Shown piece by piece: positions 7,317 to 11,562 of a DNA stretch of 11,562 nt; the first letter of the stretch is position 1; every line of letters starts with the position of its first letter. The notes under the pieces were generated by a model. That model saw only the letters and a program-made list of their open reading frames with translations. It was not told the DNA's origin and ran no database searches. The position numbers were made by a program, and so were the translations under genes. Source of the stretch: Chitinophagaceae bacterium (GTDB lineage Bacteria; Bacteroidota; Bacteroidia; Chitinophagales; Chitinophagaceae); NCBI GenBank assembly GCA_025963615.1, contig JAOQAL010000833.1, forward strand, positions 1 through 11,562. Reading direction: 5' to 3'.

Positions 7317-7324
7317 TATTTTTG
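7317..7324 (+). promoter_or_regulatory. TATTTTTG, probable -7 box for the peptidase gene
   Basis: A perfect TAnnTTTG element whose expected transcription start (about 7331) lies 10 bases before the TTG start at 7341 and after the out-of-frame ATG at 7325. A TTG at 7300-7302 is the only -33 candidate, but its 14-base spacing is short. The geometry mirrors the element at 4867. Confidence 0.42.
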
Positions 7325-7340
7325 ATGAAACTCCATCCTT

Positions 7341-10154
7341 TTGAAAAAAATTTTTCTTATCCTGCTTACCGCGTTTGGCTCACAGCTCACGGCTTTCTCA
7401 CAATACTGGCAACAACAAGTCAATTACGTTATCGGCGTTACCCTGAACGATAAAGACCATACCTTAGATGGATTTGAAAAAATAGAGTATACCAATAACT
7501 CTCCCGATACGTTACGCTTCATCTGGTTTCATGTGTGGCCCAACGCTTACAAAAATGATAAAACAGCTTTCAGTGATCAGCTATTAGAAAATGACAACAC
7601 TAAATTTTATTTCTCAGGTAAAGAGGACAAGGGATATATCAACCGGCTGGATTTTAAAGTAAACGGCTTCACTGCGCAAATAGAAGATCATCCCGAGCAC
7701 ATTGATATAATCAAAATAGTATTGCCTTCGCCCCTCGCACCGGCGCAAACAATTAAAATTGCCACTCCTTTTCATGTAAAACTCCCATATAATTTTTCCA
7801 GAGCCGGTCATGATGGGGATAGCTACCAGCTTACGCAGTGGTATCCCAAGCCCGCTGTATATGATGCCCGGGGCTGGCACCCAATGCCCTATCTTGACCA
7901 GGGAGAGTTTTACAGCGAGTTTGGCAATTTTGAAGTAAGTATTACGGTGCCGGAAAATTATGTGGTGGCAGCTACCGGCAATTTGGAAAATGAAGAAGAA
8001 AAAGAATGGCTGAAAACCAGAGATAATTTTTCGTGGAGACCTGTCACTAAAAAAGTAAAATTAAAAAGCGGTACCACTAAAAAAACTACGCAGCTCTATC
8101 CTGCTTCGGGAGCCCAGACTAAAACAATTCGCTACGTGCAGCATAACGTTCATGATTTTGCCTGGTTTGCGGACAAGCGTTTTATTGTTAATTATGACAC
8201 CTGCCGGCTTGCTTCCGGAAAAATAATTGACGTTTATGCGTATTATACTCCCGGGCAGGCTGCAACCTGGAAAAACAGTGTGCGCTTTAGTAAAGATGCT
8301 GTCCGTTTTTATTCAGCGCAGGTGGGTGAATATCCATTCAACGTGTTGAGCGTTGTACAAGGCCCCGCGAGTTTTGGTGGAGGTATGGAATATCCCACTA
8401 TTACCATCCTATCACCGGTTAAATCAGCAAAAGAGCTGGATAGGGTCACGGCACATGAGGTAGGGCATAACTGGTTTTGTGGTGTACTGGGCACCGATGA
8501 AAGAACACATCCCTGGATGGACGAAGGCATTAATTCATTTTATGAGCAGAAATATCTTGAAGAAAAATATAAAGAAGCTCCTTCTTCAACTAAAATATTA
8601 CTGGAAACAAAAGCCGCTACCAAGACAGATCAGCCAATAGAAACAAGTTCTGAAAACTTCAGTGAAGTAAATTATGCGTTGGTAGCCTACTTCAAAACCA
8701 GCGAATGGGTGCATTGGCTGGAAACAACGACGGGTAAGGATAATTTTCAAAAAGCCATGCAGGATTATTATACCGAATGGCAGTTTAAACATCCACAGCC
8801 TGTTGATTTTAAAAATGCAATAGAAAAAAGCACCGGGCAAAATCTTGATTCTGTTTTTTCCTATCTCTCTAAAACCGGCTTGCTTCCGGTGGATAAGAGA
8901 AAGGGTACGGCTATAGCCACTATTTTTCAGCCATCCCATTTTAATAACCTGATCAACAATACAACCTCTTCTAAAAAACACATTATTACACTGGGGCCGG
9001 CAATAGGTTTCAATAGCTTTGATCAATTGATGGTTGGCGGATTTGTTACCAACTATAAACTACCTCCTTCAAAATTCAAATTCTTTATAGCCCCCCTGTA
9101 CGCCACGGGGTCCAGGACATTTACCGGAACAGGAACATTGCATTATACTTCATACCCGGGCACGAAATTATTCCGCAGCCTTGATTTCTTTCTGAATGGA
9201 GCAACATTTAATACTGATAGTTACCAGGATTCATCCGGAAAAAAGACATTTTCAGGTGTACGCAAATTGGTTCCCGGGTTTCGTTTTGTATTAAAAGAAG
9301 CGGATCCACGCAGTACCATGCACCGGTATATCCAGGGAAAGGTTTTTATTATTAGTGAAGATGGCATTGTGTTTGGCAGGGATACCATTTTTAATGGCAT
9401 GGATACCTCCATCGCAAACTCATATAAAAAAACCACTGAAAACAGGACACTGGGCCAATTAAGTCTTGTAGCTGAAAACAACAGGGCACTATATCCCTAC
9501 AAAGGGGAACTTAAAGCCGAATATGGTAAAGATTTTATCAGGATAGCATTTACCGGAAATTATTTCTTCAATTATTCAAAGGGCGGTGGGTTGAATGTAC
9601 GGTTGTTTGCAGGAAAATTCATGTATGCCGGTGGAGAAACAACAACAAAACAATTCAGGACCGACCGTTATCATCTTAATATGACCGGGGCTAACGGTTA
9701 CGAAGATTATACTTACAGCGATTATTTTGTTGGAAGAAATAAGTTTGACGGAATCGCCAGTCAGCAAATTATGATACGGGATGGAGGATTTAAAGTCCGT
9801 ACCGACCTTCTTGCAAACAAAACAGGCAAAACAGACGATTGGCTCGTAGCTACCAATTTTACAACTTCTGTTTTTCCCAAAATACCGCTTAAAATTTTCG
9901 TTGATGTCGGGACCTACTCAGATGCCTGGAAGAAAAACGCAGGCCTGGATCATTTTCTTTTCGAGGCGGGACTTCAACTTTCTTTGTTTAAAGAAATTGT
10001 GAACATCTATCTACCGCTCGTATACAGCAATGAGCTCAAATATTATATTCAATCGTATTTGCCCAAAAAGAACAGGATGCTGAAAACTATATCTTTCAGT
10101 ATTGATATCGCTAACTTCAACCTGCGAAAGATAGACCGCAACCTGGTTTTTTAA
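7341..10154 (+). CDS. Secreted M1-family metallopeptidase with a beta-rich, barrel-like C-terminal half
   Basis: A 937-residue exported zinc aminopeptidase-like protein. The signal peptide is residues 1-20 (MKKIFLILLTAFG, cleavage near AFS/Q). The N-terminal M1 beta domain runs about 25-290. The catalytic domain holds GGGMEY at 347-351, related to the GxMEN substrate loop, then HEVGHNWF at 372-379 and the third zinc ligand Glu395 in WMDEG, giving HExxH-x18-E. Tyr450 or Tyr446 is the likely transition-state tyrosine. From about 545 to the end the sequence alternates hydrophobic and polar residues with many Gly, Tyr and Phe and ends in Phe (RNLVF), like an outer-membrane beta-barrel. It probably trims peptides in the periplasm or at the cell surface. 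The start must be TTG 7341: a stop lies in frame at 7326-7328 and no downstream Met precedes the signal peptide. The next gene starts 2 bases after the stop. Confidence 0.88.
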   Translation: MKKIFLILLTAFGSQLTAFSQYWQQQVNYVIGVTLNDKDHTLDGFEKIEYTNNSPDTLRFIWFHVWPNAYKNDKTAFSDQLLENDNTKFYFSGKEDKGYINRLDFKVNGFTAQIEDHPEHIDIIKIVLPSPLAPAQTIKIATPFHVKLPYNFSRAGHDGDSYQLTQWYPKPAVYDARGWHPMPYLDQGEFYSEFGNFEVSITVPENYVVAATGNLENEEEKEWLKTRDNFSWRPVTKKVKLKSGTTKKTTQLYPASGAQTKTIRYVQHNVHDFAWFADKRFIVNYDTCRLASGKIIDVYAYYTPGQAATWKNSVRFSKDAVRFYSAQVGEYPFNVLSVVQGPASFGGGMEYPTITILSPVKSAKELDRVTAHEVGHNWFCGVLGTDERTHPWMDEGINSFYEQKYLEEKYKEAPSSTKILLETKAATKTDQPIETSSENFSEVNYALVAYFKTSEWVHWLETTTGKDNFQKAMQDYYTEWQFKHPQPVDFKNAIEKSTGQNLDSVFSYLSKTGLLPVDKRKGTAIATIFQPSHFNNLINNTTSSKKHIITLGPAIGFNSFDQLMVGGFVTNYKLPPSKFKFFIAPLYATGSRTFTGTGTLHYTSYPGTKLFRSLDFFLNGATFNTDSYQDSSGKKTFSGVRKLVPGFRFVLKEADPRSTMHRYIQGKVFIISEDGIVFGRDTIFNGMDTSIANSYKKTTENRTLGQLSLVAENNRALYPYKGELKAEYGKDFIRIAFTGNYFFNYSKGGGLNVRLFAGKFMYAGGETTTKQFRTDRYHLNMTGANGYEDYTYSDYFVGRNKFDGIASQQIMIRDGGFKVRTDLLANKTGKTDDWLVATNFTTSVFPKIPLKIFVDVGTYSDAWKKNAGLDHFLFEAGLQLSLFKEIVNIYLPLVYSNELKYYIQSYLPKKNRMLKTISFSIDIANFNLRKIDRNLVF

Positions 10155-10156
10155 TC

Positions 10157-11104
10157 ATGCGTGATCCCGGCAACATTCAATATATAACCCATAAGGAAAT
10201 TGACAAAAAAAAATGGGATGCTTGTATAGACCATGCAGATAACGGTCTAATTTATTCTTATTCCTTCTACCTTGACCATATGGCCACGCATTGGGATGCT
10301 TTAATATTGAACGATTATGAAGCCGTCATGCCATTGCCTTATAAAAGAAAACTGTATATCTATTATTTATTCCAGCCATTTTTGACACCTGTTCTCGGTG
10401 TATTTGGGAAAAACATAGACGAAGCGCTGGTGAGCCGGTTTCTTGCAGCCATACCGGAAAAATTTAAATTACGGGATATCAGCCTCAATCATTTTAACAA
10501 AGTGAATGAGAAATTCATGGATCAATACCGAAGGCGCAACTATGTTCTTTCGTTAGCATCTTCGTACGAAACTATCAGAAATAATTATTCAGAAAACATT
10601 AACCGAAATATCTCCAAAGCCCAACAAGCAGGCTGCATTTTGAAAAAAAATATTGATGTCAGGGAGATCATTGATCTTTGTAAAAGAGAGTGGCCAAAAT
10701 TTACAAAGATTGAAAACGGAACTTTTGAAAATCTAGCCGCATCTTTCTCCATCTTCCGACCCTATTCCACCAGCTATGGCATTTACCACCCGGAGGGCAA
10801 ATTGCTGGCTTCCTGTGTTTTTTTGTCCCACGCCGGCAGATCCTATTACTGGCTCGTTGGCAATGATCCCAAAGCAAAAAAGTTTGGAGCCTCCCCCATG
10901 CTGATTGACCAATTTATACAGGATTATGCGGGTAGCGGGAACCTGCTCGACTTTGAAGGGTCGGACAAATTAAGCATTGCCGAATTCTATCAACGATTCG
11001 GGGCCCGGCCAGAACCCTATACGACCCTGTACCAGAATTTTCTACCGTTTCCTTTCAATCATCTGAAAAAAACGCCAGCTGACTATCGTTTGCTTATTTC
11101 GTGA
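10157..11104 (+). CDS. FemAB/GNAT-like acyltransferase
   Basis: A 315-residue soluble protein with the double-GNAT layout of FemAB-like and GNAT-type acyltransferases. Visible landmarks are NINRNISKAQQAG at 147-159 (the basic helix seen in these proteins), LLASCVFL at 216-223, SYYWLVGNDPKAKKFGASP at 229-247 (acceptor and acyl-donor core strand and loop) and LLDFEGSDKLSIAEFYQRFGA at 263-283, the conserved DFEGS...F..FGA end. Relatives either add amino acids to peptidoglycan from aminoacyl-tRNA (FemX, FemA, FemB) or N-acylate sugars and lipids from acyl-CoA. The donor and acceptor here are unknown. The gene begins 2 bases after the peptidase stop, so the two are very likely co-transcribed. Its end overlaps the convergent methyltransferase by 11 bases. 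It has no signal peptide or membrane segment, which fits a cytoplasmic enzyme acting on an envelope precursor. Confidence 0.8.
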   Translation: MRDPGNIQYITHKEIDKKKWDACIDHADNGLIYSYSFYLDHMATHWDALILNDYEAVMPLPYKRKLYIYYLFQPFLTPVLGVFGKNIDEALVSRFLAAIPEKFKLRDISLNHFNKVNEKFMDQYRRRNYVLSLASSYETIRNNYSENINRNISKAQQAGCILKKNIDVREIIDLCKREWPKFTKIENGTFENLAASFSIFRPYSTSYGIYHPEGKLLASCVFLSHAGRSYYWLVGNDPKAKKFGASPMLIDQFIQDYAGSGNLLDFEGSDKLSIAEFYQRFGARPEPYTTLYQNFLPFPFNHLKKTPADYRLLIS

Positions 11105-11562
11105 TTTTGAAGAAGCCTTCACCAGGCTGAATTGCAAACTGGTAAAAAGGCTGTAGTGATTCATACGAGAGATATTCTACTGTAAATCCCGTTTCCCTGA
11201 GTCTATTTATATAATCCCAGATCGAATAAATTCTTACATGATCATTTTGTCCAAATAAAAAAGATTGTTTTTCCGGATTGGAAATTGAAGGATCTTCCAG
11301 CGTTTCCGGAAGCTCAGTTGAAAATGGAACCTGCAGAATGGCCATCCCGGGCGATCTCAGCACCCGGAAGATTTCTTTCATTGCCTGTCTGTCATCCGGA
11401 ATATGTTCAAGGATATGATTTCCTATGACCAGGTCAAAATAATTTCCCGTGTAGGGTAGTTTGGTTGCATCGGCTTCCCTGATATCCGGGTCGATATTTT
11501 TATAAAAGCCAGGCGTCAGATCAGCTGTTTCAACGCTTGCTTTTGCGCACAAAAATGTGTAT
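11094..11562 (-). CDS. Class I SAM-dependent methyltransferase, C-terminal part (Methyltransf_11-like)
   Basis: The minus-strand frame is open to the right edge (first full codon at 11561), so the N-terminus, with the glycine-rich SAM loop, is outside the window; 155 residues are seen. Counting from the edge, VETADLTPG at 10-18 is probably the strand and acidic position after motif I. READATKLPY at 28-37 is motif II. FDLVIGNHILEHIPD at 42-56 is the typical post-motif with HxLEH. ILQVPFS at 75-81 is motif III. The later GQNDHVRIYS at 104-113 and LRETGFTVE at 121-129 occur in methyltransferases found near glycosyltransferase genes. The acceptor is unknown; O-methylation of a sugar is a reasonable guess from the neighbourhood only. 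A TTG at 11552 could be read as a start but would remove the SAM loop, so it is not the real one. It converges on the FemAB-like gene. Confidence 0.85.
   Translation of the reverse strand, partial: YTFLCAKASVETADLTPGFYKNIDPDIREADATKLPYTGNYFDLVIGNHILEHIPDDRQAMKEIFRVLRSPGMAILQVPFSTELPETLEDPSISNPEKQSFLFGQNDHVRIYSIWDYINRLRETGFTVEYLSYESLQPFYQFAIQPGEGFFKITK

Noticed and set aside
1..11562. CRISPR arrays, tRNA/rRNA genes, insertion sequences, toxin-antitoxin or phage genes
   Set aside because: I saw no regularly spaced repeats, tRNA-like cloverleaf, transposase motifs or terminal inverted repeats on either strand; the genes are ordinary metabolic and envelope genes.

Overview
The window looks like chromosomal DNA from a Bacteroidota bacterium, most likely a member of the Chitinophagaceae or a close relative. 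Reasons: AT-leaning composition; starts without Shine-Dalgarno boxes; several matches to the Bacteroidota -7 promoter element TAnnTTTG a short way upstream of starts; an IspH (LytB) of 417 residues with the long N-terminal extension seen in that phylum; a YkuD_2-type L,D-transpeptidase; and a secreted M1 peptidase with a long beta-rich C-terminal half. The taxonomic call is inference from family resemblance, not from a search.

Left part (1-2264). The minus strand opens with the N-terminal 175 residues of a secreted sialate O-acetylesterase-type (SASA/DUF303) esterase that runs off the left edge. A small hypothetical gene (703-966, plus) follows, converging on a cytoplasmic GH13 alpha-amylase-family hydrolase (981-2264, minus).

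Middle (2265-4820). A 309-base divergent intergenic region holds a perfect 14-base tandem repeat and an orphan terminator-like hairpin. It separates the amylase from ispH (2574-3827), the last enzyme of the MEP isoprenoid pathway. A second hairpin plus T-run follows ispH, then a secreted L,D-transpeptidase-like protein (4062-4820).

Right part (4892-11562). A Gfo/Idh/MocA oxidoreductase overlaps by ATGA with a polyprenyl-phosphate sugar-1-phosphate transferase; together they look like a precursor-making and chain-initiating pair for a surface polysaccharide. After a 59-base gap with a good promoter match comes an M1 peptidase of 937 residues whose second half resembles an outer-membrane beta-barrel. 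It is followed 2 bases later by a FemAB/GNAT-like acyltransferase. That gene converges, with an 11-base overlap, on a minus-strand SAM-dependent methyltransferase cut by the right edge.

The common theme is cell-envelope and glycan work (esterase, amylase, L,D-transpeptidase, sugar transferase, FemAB-like protein, methyltransferase) beside housekeeping isoprenoid synthesis, which supplies the undecaprenyl carrier. I see no mobile element, CRISPR array, tRNA, rRNA or clear defence system. Most of the window is ordinary core genome. The items most worth a second look are the peptidase-barrel protein and its TTG start at an A7 tract, and the orphan hairpin upstream of ispH.
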